In this document: one piece after another, positions 27,864 to 37,800 of the stretch
How positions within the stretch are numbered: position 1 is the first letter of the stretch
Layout of the letters: every line of letters starts with the position of its first letter
Origin: Halobaculum halobium
Lineage (GTDB): Archaea > Halobacteriota > Halobacteria > Halobacteriales > Haloferacaceae
Direction of reading: 5' to 3'
Assembly (NCBI RefSeq): GCF_030127145.1
Contig: NZ_CP126158.1
Span: 1,984,001 to 2,048,000, forward strand
Length of the DNA: 64,000 nucleotides
Translations under genes and position numbers: made by a program
Notes under the pieces: generated by a model
What the model was told of the DNA's origin: nothing
Seen by the model: only the letters and a program-made list of their open reading frames with translations
The model's database searches: none

Positions 27864-28472
27864 ATGTTCGAGTTTATCACCGACGAGGAAGAGCGCGGGC
27901 AAGTTGGTATTGGGACGCTCATCGTGTTCATCGCGATGGTACTCGTAGCAGCGATCGCCGCTGGTGTCCTCATCAACACTGCTGGCTTCCTCCAGAGTAA
28001 GTCGCAAGAAACGGGTCAACAGAGTAGTAAGCAAGTTAGCAACCGCCTGCAGGAAGTTGCAACCGTCGGGAACGTGACCGGCTCTCCCGAGAAGGTAGAC
28101 TTCGTGAACGTAACGGTGACGCAGGCACCTGGTGCTGGTGAGATCGACCTCCAGAACGCAACTGTCACCTGGATCGGACCAAAGGGAACGTACCAGCTGA
28201 CGCACGGTGCGAACTTCACCGCCGGTGAAGTGGTGCCGGCGGATACCAAGGAGTTCGGTCACAAGGTGACGAAAGACACGGACAACTCCGCACCGGTGCT
28301 GAACGACGCTGACGATAGACTTCAGATGGTCTTCGATGTCAGTACGTTCACCAGCGATCTGGGTGAGGGCAATGAAGTGACGATCAAGATCAACACGATG
28401 GCTGGTGCCACCACAAGTATCCGGTTTAGTGTGCCCGAAGCGCTCGGGAACAAGGAAGCGGTCGAGCTGTAA
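27864..28472 (+). CDS. arlB: Archaellin 5
   Basis: The 202-residue archaellin starts at ATG 27864 with the standard peptidase site and filament helix. The head carries [33 protein letters not shown] and [12 protein letters not shown], clearly the closest relative of archaellin 1. The C-terminus is [20 protein letters not shown]. It is separated from the other four by 4.6 kb, with unrelated genes between. It has sequons NVTGS, NVTVT, NATVT and NFTAG. Either a distal duplication or an insertion between copies would explain its place. Confidence 0.92.
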   Translation: MFEFITDEEERGQVGIGTLIVFIAMVLVAAIAAGVLINTAGFLQSKSQETGQQSSKQVSNRLQEVATVGNVTGSPEKVDFVNVTVTQAPGAGEIDLQNATVTWIGPKGTYQLTHGANFTAGEVVPADTKEFGHKVTKDTDNSAPVLNDADDRLQMVFDVSTFTSDLGEGNEVTIKINTMAGATTSIRFSVPEALGNKEAVEL

Positions 28473-28536
28473 CGTCGCTGCACCCTTTTTCGATCAGCTA
28501 TTTTAATACAGTAATAGCTTCTGAGCTATCCGATAG

Positions 28537-28599
28537 TTAGCTCCACAAAAGCGGTCCGTGAGGACTGCTCCAATGTTTGAGTTCACTGAGTCCGGATAG
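28537..28599 (+). pseudogene. Possible vestigial archaellin leader and start
   Basis: A TTAGCTCC box lies 35 nt before an ATG at 28573, and the frame reads MFEFTESG then stops at 28597-28599. The box, its spacing and the MFEF beginning imitate the other archaellin leaders and starts. Only eight codons remain, so chance cannot be excluded. The rest of 28473-28701 holds no gene. Confidence 0.3.
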
Positions 28600-28701
28600 G
28601 GCTCAGCACGCTATATTCGTGTTCTCCCTGGGCTAAGTGTATCGACCAGGTACCAGCATGTGTGGTTGTCTGGAAGAGAACTCACTTCAGTGCGTCCGCA
28701 T

Positions 28702-29106
28702 TCAGATTCGCTGGATCCGCACGTAGCGCACGCGGCGCTCAATGTAGAACCAAATCCCGACGAGGATGCTTCCGAGCATATTCGCAAGCAGATCGCCCCA
28801 GCCGAAGTAGCGATTCGGGAGCGTTCCCTGGATCAGTTCGATTCCAGCTCCGACCGCGAACGCGCCCCCAATGACGATGGCCGCACGAACAGCCGGGCGG
28901 TCGCGGTATCGAACGGTCGCGTACGCCAGCGTGAGTGCGAGGCCCGCATATGCAGCGAAGTGTAGGTGTTTGTCCCAGAAGGGGGTCTGTGCAGGTGCCG
29001 ACGGTGGTGCAGTGAATAACGAAAAGTACCCGATGACGCCGAGCACACTCGCAACTCCGAGGTACCGGACCCACCGCGGGAGGAGTGGGAACCTGATTCG
29101 ATTCAT
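28702..29106 (-). CDS. VanZ-like membrane protein
   Basis: The 134-residue protein has four transmembrane segments and the VanZ-family signature: WDKHLHFAAYAGLALTLAYA (K-x-x-H-x3-Y), then ELIQGTLPNRYFGWGDLLAN (E-x-x-Q, R-x-x-x-x-x-D-x-x-AN). The start ATG 29106 overlaps the stop of the STT3-like gene by 4 nt, so the two are translationally coupled. VanZ-like proteins are widespread near cell-envelope genes. Glycopeptide resistance has no meaning in an archaeon, and the role here is unknown. Confidence 0.8.
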   Translation of the reverse strand: MNRIRFPLLPRWVRYLGVASVLGVIGYFSLFTAPPSAPAQTPFWDKHLHFAAYAGLALTLAYATVRYRDRPAVRAAIVIGGAFAVGAGIELIQGTLPNRYFGWGDLLANMLGSILVGIWFYIERRVRYVRIQRI

Positions 29107-31397
29107 GAGCCTGTATTCTCTGTGATTGTCGTTCCGTTGTTGACCACTGATTCGTTAACAGCGACTGTTCCATTTGGAACGCTGTACTTCCCGGGTTGTG
29201 CCACACGCAGTGTATATGCGCCGTTCGGATTGGCTGTCGTCTGTCTCGTGTAGGTGAACGATGCGCCCTCGACCTCGACAGTTGTCTCGGCGGTCACAGT
29301 CGCATTCGGCGTTGCAGTTCCACGGATGACCGCACCGGGAACGAGTGTGAATACCTTGTACTGCTCGTCGCTGCTAACGTACTGCAGTCGGTAGTGGGCG
29401 AGGCCGTCTGTTCCGTTGGCACCGGAGCCATGCTCGCGGTACAGACGCGTACCCAGTTGAGAGTCGTTCCCGACAACGTTGGGTGTGACGACCACGTATC
29501 CAGCACGATTGTTGAGGCGATTGTACCAACCGCCCCCATCAGTTGCCGAAACGAATGACCCGTAGTTCGCTCGTGCGTATCCGTAGGATCGGGACTCGCC
29601 ACTCACGAAGTAGTTGTAGTGGCGATTATCCGGCCAGAAGCTGAACACGTAGTTCTGTGGATATTCGTTGTTATGTTCTGCTGCGTGGTCACTCATCCAC
29701 GACGTCGTCTGGAACTGTTCTTGGGTGTGGACGATTTGTGAACTCTTGAGCGGTACTTGGGCGGCACCGAACGCACCAAGCAGGATGAATAACGCGCCGA
29801 CCGCGAAGACGGTCTGTCGATCCGGTGTGCCGATATCACGGACTGGGTCGCCACCGAAGGGAGTCGGTGGTCTGGCGACATCGACACGCTCGGCGAGGTG
29901 GACGAACGCGAGGCCACCGAAGATGCCGAGGAACGGCCCGAGTTGGCCGACAAAGCGGATTTGCACCGCCGCAAGCGCGAGGAAGTACCACGTGTAGATG
30001 ACGGGGACCAGCCATTTGCTGTCGTTGCGTACCCGGTAGGTCGCCCACAGGAGGTACGGGACGCCGACGAACAGGAGCAACCCAATGAGCAGGAGCCACC
30101 CACCTGATTCACCGAACAGCCCTGTCGTCTCGGCGATCGAGTCTGTACGGAACAGGCGGGAATTGAGGCTCTGCTCTATGCGGGCCCACAGGTCTGGTGC
30201 GAGTCTGGTGAATGCGATGGTGCCGCCGATTGCGCCGATGACTGTGACTCCAGCGAGGCCTGTCGTTGGGAGGTCAAAGCGGTGTGTAAGGGTGCCGGCG
30301 AGGACGACCCCGACGCCGCCGGCCGCTAGGAGTGCTGGCGAGATGACGACGAGCGTCGTGTGCCAGTCGAAGGAGGTGTGAGCGATCCAGACGAGCCCCG
30401 CTCCAAGCGCACTCGCGATGATGAGCGGTCCGCCGCTTCGCAGCGGGTCGCGGTCGGTGTAGACCGCGACGACGGCGTCCGCGGCGATGAGGAGACCGAG
30501 CGGAACGAGGAGGAGCGGGCCGGCGTCCCACGCGAGCGTCTGTGCGGCGACGCCGACAGTGACTGCCGCCATTGCGGCGACCGTTCGCAGTGAGGTGAGT
30601 GGTCGTGCATCGATCGCATCGCGCACAATCACTGTTGCACCGAGTGCAGTGAGCAGCAGCCAAATATAGTCGAATGCGTGGTGGTCGGCGAATCCGAGGC
30701 TCGTGCGAAGGCCGTGGCCAGCAACGGTGCCCATGAACACGACGGCTGCGATCCCGATGCGGCGATCGTCGGTGACCTCAACGGTCAGGCCGTACACGAA
30801 CACGCCGGTAATGAGCGCAGAGACGACGGGATACCACGCAAAGACCTGCCCGGTGACGGCTTTGGTCCCACCAAGGATGGAACTGACCAGCCATAGCGTG
30901 GCAACGAGGAGCGGCTCACCCTTTGCGATCCCACCTGGAACGGTGGTGAGTGTGGTGTCGGGATTGGTGAGCATGCGCTCGACCCAGTACCGGTAGAAGT
31001 AGGGATCGTTCGCAGTGAGGACGACCTCTCCTTGGAAGACAGTCGAGAACGTCGTGATGCGGAGCAGGACCACAACTGCTAACGCTCCAGCAAGTCCTGT
31101 GAGAACGCGCGTGTTCGGGAGGGAGGGAAGCGAGAGGTCGAATTCTGCGGTGTGGCTGTCGGCCTGTTCGGAGACCTCACCAGTGAGTGCCTGTCGTGTG
31201 GCCTCGCGATCCGCGACGACGTAGCCGTCGTCGGTCTTCGTGACGACGCCGCGTGAGACTAATTCGCCGAAGGCACCCGAGTCGACGTCAACGTCTTCGA
31301 ACGTCCAGGGGTCGTTGGGTTCGAGGACGGCGGTGATTGCGGGTTCGAGATCAGGCCGCTCGTCCAGGAGGTCCCTGATGTCGCGAGCGGTTACCAT
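29103..31397 (-). CDS. Divergent STT3/AglB-like membrane protein with N-terminal winged-helix-like domain
   Basis: The 764-residue protein opens with about 75 residues that look like a small winged-helix module (ARDIRDLLDERPDL to VVTKTDDGYVVADRE). Twelve or so transmembrane segments follow. Acidic loop motifs of oligosaccharyltransferase STT3 are seen: ANDPYFYRYWVERML in the first external loop and LGFADHHAFDYIW in a later one. The C-terminal soluble domain has FSFWPDNRHYNYF where STT3 has WWDYG, so the acceptor-binding motif is altered. I chose ATG 31397 since residues before it are not protein-like. It may glycosylate surface proteins such as the archaellins; this is inferred. Confidence 0.75.
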   Translation of the reverse strand: MVTARDIRDLLDERPDLEPAITAVLEPNDPWTFEDVDVDSGAFGELVSRGVVTKTDDGYVVADREATRQALTGEVSEQADSHTAEFDLSLPSLPNTRVLTGLAGALAVVVLLRITTFSTVFQGEVVLTANDPYFYRYWVERMLTNPDTTLTTVPGGIAKGEPLLVATLWLVSSILGGTKAVTGQVFAWYPVVSALITGVFVYGLTVEVTDDRRIGIAAVVFMGTVAGHGLRTSLGFADHHAFDYIWLLLTALGATVIVRDAIDARPLTSLRTVAAMAAVTVGVAAQTLAWDAGPLLLVPLGLLIAADAVVAVYTDRDPLRSGGPLIIASALGAGLVWIAHTSFDWHTTLVVISPALLAAGGVGVVLAGTLTHRFDLPTTGLAGVTVIGAIGGTIAFTRLAPDLWARIEQSLNSRLFRTDSIAETTGLFGESGGWLLLIGLLLFVGVPYLLWATYRVRNDSKWLVPVIYTWYFLALAAVQIRFVGQLGPFLGIFGGLAFVHLAERVDVARPPTPFGGDPVRDIGTPDRQTVFAVGALFILLGAFGAAQVPLKSSQIVHTQEQFQTTSWMSDHAAEHNNEYPQNYVFSFWPDNRHYNYFVSGESRSYGYARANYGSFVSATDGGGWYNRLNNRAGYVVVTPNVVGNDSQLGTRLYREHGSGANGTDGLAHYRLQYVSSDEQYKVFTLVPGAVIRGTATPNATVTAETTVEVEGASFTYTRQTTANPNGAYTLRVAQPGKYSVPNGTVAVNESVVNNGTTITENTGS

Positions 31398-31608
31398 AGC
31401 GCCAGTCTGTGTCACTCGGGTAAAGAAGCCGTCGTCTCCAGTACGTGCGAGTACGCCACGGGACCGGTGACCGAACCTGTTTTGAGTAGTCGATATATGA
31501 AACTTAGAAGATTGCGTAGAACTATCTCCATCAACGCTTAGAAACATCTCTACTCAGCAATATACAAATAGACAATAGTTATATCACAATATCCGTCGAA
31601 ATCGGTCT

Positions 31609-32013
31609 ATGGGATTCGAAAAATTCGACGAGGCAGGTTCCGGCCGCGGTCGACCAGCAGGTACCGACCCGATGATCTCTATCCGGAAGTCGGGAAGCAT
31701 CGGTGTGAACCGGGCAGCACTTGAGGAGTTCTTCGAGGACAACGAGGGTGCAGTCTTATACTTTGACGAGGACGTGAATCGGATCGGAATCGAACCTGTT
31801 CCCGATACGGACGCCGATGATGCCGCCTATACCGTCTCGGTGACCGATTCGGGTGGAACGATCGCACCGAAGGCGTTTCTCGAAACGTACGACCTCATCC
31901 CCGATGTGACCACGCAGTATGACCCTGTCTGGGACGACGATGACGACCAGTCGCTGGTCGTCTTAAATTTGGAGGACCCAACGGGGACATATGGATCGCC
32001 TGACGACGAGTAG
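31609..32013 (+). CDS. Conserved haloarchaeal acidic protein of unknown function
   Basis: The 134-residue protein begins MGFEKFDEAGSGRGRPAGTD. A predicted beta-rich, AbrB-like segment (MISIRKSGSIGVNRAALEEF) is followed by YTVSVTDSGGTIAPKAFLET and a very acidic tail. I recall close relatives in many haloarchaeal genomes, often near mobile regions, with no function assigned. It is divergent from the STT3-like gene across 211 nt of AT-rich sequence that probably holds both promoters. Confidence 0.65.
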   Translation: MGFEKFDEAGSGRGRPAGTDPMISIRKSGSIGVNRAALEEFFEDNEGAVLYFDEDVNRIGIEPVPDTDADDAAYTVSVTDSGGTIAPKAFLETYDLIPDVTTQYDPVWDDDDDQSLVVLNLEDPTGTYGSPDDE

Positions 32014-32034
32014 TAGTTGGGCGGCGTAATGCCT

Positions 32035-32538
32035 TCAGCGATCGTCGTCGACGTGCTCGCTTTCAGTACCACTCGTTTGCTCATGTGTCTCCACGCGACC
32101 GGTGTCGGAGTGTTTTGTGTCTCCCTCGGGCGGTTCAGGTGGTTCAAGGATTCGAATGATGAGCTGCCCGGCTCGCGTCTCTGCAGCCTGCTCACCGAGT
32201 ACGACAGCGTGGGTGAGGCCGCGCTTGATCATCGACCCGCGCCAGTAGGGGAGCACTCGCTCGATCAGCCAGTCGAGTAATGCGATGAATGGCCCGACAG
32301 TCCACGTTTCTCGAAGATCAATGACGATCACCTCCGGTTCGGGCTCTTTCGTCAACCAGGTGTACAGCCACGAGTTTTGTACAAATGTGCTGATACGCGT
32401 TCTGAGGGTCGAGAACGATGATGTTCGTGCTGCGTCGGCGAGGCTGGCGATAGTCGACCCAATCGTCGAGTCCACAGCGACGTGTTGGACACGCCTCTTC
32501 AGCCGTTGCACGGGCGATTTTGGGTTCTGGTTCGACAT
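32035..32538 (-). CDS. Hypothetical protein paired with DUF4330 gene
   Basis: The 167-residue protein has a basic N-terminal third, a central alpha/beta segment PEVIVIDLRETWTVGPFIAL, then WLIERVLPYWRGSMIKRG and an acidic disordered tail. No helix is long enough to be clearly transmembrane. It lies 67 nt downstream of the DUF4330-like gene on the same strand, so they are probably one transcription unit. I do not recognise the domain. Confidence 0.55.
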   Translation of the reverse strand: MSNQNPKSPVQRLKRRVQHVAVDSTIGSTIASLADAARTSSFSTLRTRISTFVQNSWLYTWLTKEPEPEVIVIDLRETWTVGPFIALLDWLIERVLPYWRGSMIKRGLTHAVVLGEQAAETRAGQLIIRILEPPEPPEGDTKHSDTGRVETHEQTSGTESEHVDDDR

Positions 32539-32605
32539 TACTTGTCTGGATTTCTGTTCAGGTTGGCCGCTATGGGCAGTTGCGTCACGAGGTGAGGTTG
32601 GCTAG

Positions 32606-34003
32606 TCACCTGACCGAGACCACCGTTGCGCGGATAGTGATCGACCCGAGATCTAACACGACGGTCGAGCCTTGCTGGATTGTCTGTCCCTTGAACTGGA
32701 CGCCCGAGGTAGTCTCACGGACCTGCAGTGTCGTCGTGAGTGTCACATCCCGGAGCGTGGGGTGGTCGTACACACCAAGAGTTCCACGGTCACCCTCAAG
32801 AATGATCGTCGACGGCTCGATACTCACGCGGTTGACGCGTGCGATCGTTTCGCCGTCGGAGCGCTCACGCAAGCCGGCGTCGATGGATTGTGCCATCGGT
32901 TGTCGGACTTCGCGCATACTCAGTGTGACTGTGCGTTTTGCGAGTGTCCCGCGTTGGGTCGTCGCGCCCACGCGCTCGATGTCGCCAGTCAGGCTGTAGG
33001 CGTCCGTCGCGAACGTCAACTGCGACCCCTGCCGGAGTTCGGTCGACCCGAACTGAGGTTCGGAACCGGTGGTGACTGTCGTCAGTGACAGCCCAACGAA
33101 CACGCGCTTGCGATCGGGGTCGTTCGTTCCGTAGGTGGCAACGTGTTCGACGGTGGCGATGTCTTGCATCCCTGCGGCCGCGGTGTCGCCCTCAGAGATT
33201 TGGTCAGCGACATCTGTCGGGACAACTTCGCTGATGAGCACCTCCGACTGCCCGCTCTCGAGACCAGTTCTGACCGAGAGGACGCGCCCGTCGATCATGT
33301 ACCCGTCTCCCGGAAGCGTAACCGTTTGTCCGCGACGGAGTTGGTTCCCACCGTATCGGAGTGTTCCGCTTTGTCGATGCGTGCTGAGGTTCGCTGTTAG
33401 ATAGACTTGGTGTTGACCCGAATCGTCGGTTGGGTATGCACGGACTGTCTCGACTGTCGCGACTGTGCGGCCCGATAGCCGGATCTCATCGCCGGCAGTC
33501 AGGTCACGGGCGTCTTGTGTGGAGAGGGTGTCGCGGATGACCACAGGAGTCTCGGGGGTTTCGAGTGCGGTCCCGGAGCCGACTGCGCGGATTTGGCCTT
33601 CAATTTGGTAAAGATCCGTCGCGATCTGGAGCGTGCGTCCTAATCGGGCTGGTGCACCGTCATAGCTGAAGCCACCTGACTGGACGCCCTGTATCTGGAC
33701 ACGAAGGATAGCCCGCGTCTGGTCTTCTTGGGGAGTGAAGTGGACGTCGGTGATCGTGATCTGTTGGTTGCTTCCGGGGCTGTAGCTGTCTCCTTCATTG
33801 ATCTCGTCGGCGACATACTGAGGGACCGTCCCGAGATCAAGCGTCGCGTTTCTGGTCGCGGTATTCGATCCCTCTGGTTCCGGGTCGGGCTGGAGGACGA
33901 ACGCCGCACCCGCGGCGACGACGGCGAGAACGAGGAGTACGGCGAGGGCGTCGATGACATTGATGACGCCAAAGAGGTTGCCCTCGTCGTCGATGAGATT
34001 CAT
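32606..34003 (-). CDS. DUF4330-like membrane-anchored protein with repeated domains
   Basis: The 465-residue protein begins MNLIDDEGNLFGVINVIDAL, runs into a transmembrane helix LAVLLVLAVVAAGAAFVL and then a long external part. That part contains about four copies of a beta-rich unit marked by LRRGQTVTLPGDGYMIDG, LGRTLQIATDLYQIEG, LRQGSQLTFATDAYSLTG and IQQGSTVVLDLGSITIR. The N-terminus fits DUF4330. It sits near the STT3-like gene, and such genes often lie in surface-glycan neighbourhoods. Anchoring with the repeats outside is inferred from the helix position. Confidence 0.7.
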   Translation of the reverse strand: MNLIDDEGNLFGVINVIDALAVLLVLAVVAAGAAFVLQPDPEPEGSNTATRNATLDLGTVPQYVADEINEGDSYSPGSNQQITITDVHFTPQEDQTRAILRVQIQGVQSGGFSYDGAPARLGRTLQIATDLYQIEGQIRAVGSGTALETPETPVVIRDTLSTQDARDLTAGDEIRLSGRTVATVETVRAYPTDDSGQHQVYLTANLSTHRQSGTLRYGGNQLRRGQTVTLPGDGYMIDGRVLSVRTGLESGQSEVLISEVVPTDVADQISEGDTAAAGMQDIATVEHVATYGTNDPDRKRVFVGLSLTTVTTGSEPQFGSTELRQGSQLTFATDAYSLTGDIERVGATTQRGTLAKRTVTLSMREVRQPMAQSIDAGLRERSDGETIARVNRVSIEPSTIILEGDRGTLGVYDHPTLRDVTLTTTLQVRETTSGVQFKGQTIQQGSTVVLDLGSITIRATVVSVR

Positions 34004-34814
34004 TGGAAGTCACCCGCTAGTCGCATTGCTCCGTACGTGTAGTATCTGCAGCAAAACGGTTCCGGATCGAATCCCACGCACACACTGCTCCCGTACGATT
34101 GTACCCTCCGGTACCGTCGTGACTGGCAGTTCAAGCACAATCGGTTGTATCCCCCGGGAAGTAGCATGCTGAGCAGTTGCAATCACACTGTGTAGTCCGT
34201 CGTCGCCCCCGGGGGGACCCCGACACGAAGATCCAGAGCAGTGTGTGAGCGCGGGGCTCGCGTACGAGAACAGCGATGTCGTCGTTGCTTGGGCGGTCAG
34301 TGAGCAGTCTGCAACGAGTGTACAGTCTCCTCTCGAAGGCGCTCACACATGGGTCGCGTCTTGCGGTTTCAGTCTCACACCTCACTCACCCGGCGCTGCG
34401 AGGGTCGACCACGCGGTCACCACAGACGCGCATCTCATCGAGACTGGAGGAGTACAGCCCTGAAACCCTCGATCGCCGACGACAGTTATCGGCCACCCCC
34501 CGCGAATCGCGCTTCACACACGCCCACTCAATCCCTTCAGACACCCGATTGCGGTGGCTGGAGGCGATTGTGCAACTCCCACGGCGCATCCTCTCCCCAC
34601 GAGACACTCCCTCGGCGCCGCTGTCGATTGTTCTCTCGTTCTAGATATTGTTCAGACATGAATGGATTCTCGTGCTGATGTACCGCCGAACAGTGAGTGG
34701 TCTCCCTCGTTGACGCATACCGAGTCCGTTGTGCACCAGTCAGAGCGCGCGTTAAGGGCCGATACAGTATCGAGGAGACGGCCACCGATCGGGAACGCGT
34801 GTTCGAGCGCTCGT
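34004..34814. other. Gene-poor 0.8-kb stretch between the surface island and the conjugative element
   Basis: Short frames occur on both strands but none has haloarchaeal composition, a recognisable motif or a coupled neighbour. A C/G run at about 34205-34217 could fold. The left junction of the mobile region probably falls here or nearby; I could not find a pair of att-like direct repeats by eye. Confidence 0.4.
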
Positions 34815-37800
34815 TCACATTCGCTTCTTCCGGAGGTATTCGACCGGGAAGACCGCGGTGAGGCCCGGTGTGTCGATCCGGAACTGACTCGGCGGGGTAT
34901 TCGGGCTGTAGGTCTTCTCGACGCGGGGGTCACCATCGAGCGGGTCGTTCAACGCACCGAGGACGTCGTGGCCAGCGCTGCGGGTCATCACCACCCAGAT
35001 GGCCTCCTCGACATCGCAGTCGGCCATCTTATCGAAGTCCTCAGGAACAGCTCGTCGAAGGTCGTGATTCACGCGTTCGGCCTCGACCGCGATGACGATC
35101 TCGCCGTCCTCATCGACGGCGGCGATATCGAGGCGACGGTTCTCATCGAGATCGTAATAGGGGATGACCTCGGCGACGGACGACTCGGGGTCGTCGACGT
35201 ACTCTGTGATGAGGTACTGCCGTGCGAGTTCGATCGCGAACACGTGTTGACTCGACTCTTCGAGGTCGCCTGCGCCGTGGCCGTAATCAACACCCTGGCG
35301 ATAGCTCTCGCCGATGGCGGTGCGGCCGTCAGGCGTCACCGTGTACAGCCGGTGGGGATGATCCGTATCGTGGCGAAGCAGACCCGCATCAATGAGGTCA
35401 TGAATCGCACTCGAGTCGATGCCGACGTACTCCTGCAGGCGGATCATCGAATCCGAGAGCAGGTCATATTCGAGTGGATCATACCGCAACTGCTGGGCGT
35501 TGTACACCGCTTGGAGGAACATGAGGTGGTGGTCATCCCACTCGGAGACGGCTCGCTCATCGGGTGTGAGCTTCACATTCAGGTCGCAGATGGGGATATC
35601 GTCTTTCTCGACAGCGTCCATGCTGTGACAACAGCGGATCGCCCGTTGCATCCCGCGGATATCCGGGTCGTATCGATTCGAACACGACTGGCAGCGGAGG
35701 GCATGCAGTGCGGCGTCGTACTCGACCGCCTCCGGCAACCGGTTCGTATACGGGAGTGCCGAGTCGATCCGCGGGAGGTCCTCGGGATCGACGGCATCAT
35801 CATCTTCTTCGGCACCATCCCGATCAACTCCCCCGGGCGTGGTGAGGTGGATGCCCGCCCGGTCACCCGTCTCGACAGCACACGCCTGCAGCAGGTGTTG
35901 AAACCGCGTCTCTTCTGCAGGAGTGAGCGGGCGTGTGCTTTCTGGATGTCCCGCAGGCAGTGGTGCGGATTCGACGAGAAACGGTCGCGGTGCGGGCTTG
36001 CCGAATCCTGCTGGGAGTGAGACGAACCACTGTCCACGCTTGAGTGCACGCAGCCGTGCGCGGACGGCCCTCGAGTTCAGATCTTCGGTTGCGAGCCGCT
36101 CGGCGAGATCGCGGTCGAGTGGGACGTTCCCCGTGATGATCGTCGAGACGTTGTTGAGCACTTCCTCGTACGTCCCGGCTTCATGCTGGGCGAATTGCCC
36201 CGGGAACTGCGTCGCGAGGGTGACTGCACAATCGAAGCTACGCGCCTGTGACAACAGCGTCGAGAGGAGATCAGAGACGGCGACGCTCGCGGCCTCTTCG
36301 AGATAGAGGTTCACCAGCGGGTCATCTCTCTCGGTTTCTGTGTGCGGGTCCAATTTCCGCCGTCGAAGAGCCGTCCAGAGATTCGACAGCAAGACGAGCG
36401 TGAGGACACGCTGTGCTTCCGAGCGCAGCCCACCCGTATCGAAGATGAGGAGGACGTCCTCATCGAGGTAGTCGGCGAGGTCGAAGTGTGGGTCATCCCC
36501 CTCGGGGACGTGATTGAAGATCGCGGCGAGACGGCGGTCGACGGGAATCTTCTCGATACGGTTTGCGACCCCGCCCATGAGTTCATCGAAGGTTTGGGCG
36601 CGATTCGAGACGACGCCTTCGAGCATCCGTTCAAGGTCGCCATCAGAAACGGGGGGTGCTGCACGGCGCTCGTGCATCTGACGGGCCATCGAGTGGAACT
36701 GGCGATGTGAGTAGGCGTCATACCCGGAGACGGGGTCGAACATCGCCTTCACGAGATAGCGGATGATGTCTGGAGCACGGACCGCGCGCTCGAAGCGCTC
36801 ACGGCCCATGACCTGCATCAGGATCTCAAGGTAGTGGTCGACCCGATCCTCGACTGCGGTCGTTCGGTCAACCCCCGCAGCAAGCTCTGCGCGGATATCG
36901 AAAAACGAGAGCGCGGGCAGCACCTCCGCACAATCGAAGTAGACGACATCGTCGAGGTTTCCATGGCGAGCGTAGTGTGCCCTGAGGAGTTCAGTCGGCA
37001 TGCCATCCCCCTTAGGGTCGATAACGATGCTCGCGCCAGCTGTCGCCTCGTGGTTCGCGAGGATGGCGTTGATGAGTGCGATCGTCTTCCCGTGGCCGGT
37101 GCGCCCACTCCAGAGCGTGTGCATCGGCTGGTGGCTTGGTGGGAGTGCGATCGGCGTCGGGTCGCTCGTGCCATCCTCGCCGAGGGGGTGGCCAAGCAGC
37201 AGGCCGGGCGTGTGATATCGCTCAAGCTGCGCTACAGGTGGTGCAGGCAGGGTGTGTCGCTCTCCCGGTGTCGGTGCGAGCGTCCGCCCGCCTTCGGCAG
37301 TGAGTGCGTTGCCATCGACGAACGCGAAGCTCGCGAGTTCGGCTTCGTCGACGACGATCCCACGGGTCGCATTCGAAGTTCCAGGGAGGCGTCGTCGCCC
37401 ACCGTGAGCGGGCGGAGGCGAAACGCGCGCGGCAAGGTCGTCAATAACCCCGCGTGCGTCGCGTCCTGTTCGAACCCGTCCATCGACTCCGTTGAACGGC
37501 GTCGACAGCGTCTCGAACGCGTCGGCGAGTTCGCGAGCGAGTCGGGTCCCCCCAGCCTCGTCGGTTGTGACGCCAGCCCGGGCGGTGAGTGTGAAGGTGT
37601 TGTGGGCGTGTCGGGTTTCGAGGCCGGCGATTCGATCGCGTTCTGTCGGAAGGAGGTCCTCGACGTCTGTCTGTGGGTCCGGTGCCCCGAGCAACGTATT
37701 CGCGACTTGCTGCCTGAACGTATCCTGATTCGCCTGCAGGCGTGCGATTCGATCCGAGACCGCTCCCGTGAGATCTGGGTGAGGTGTGATCAGCGCCTGG

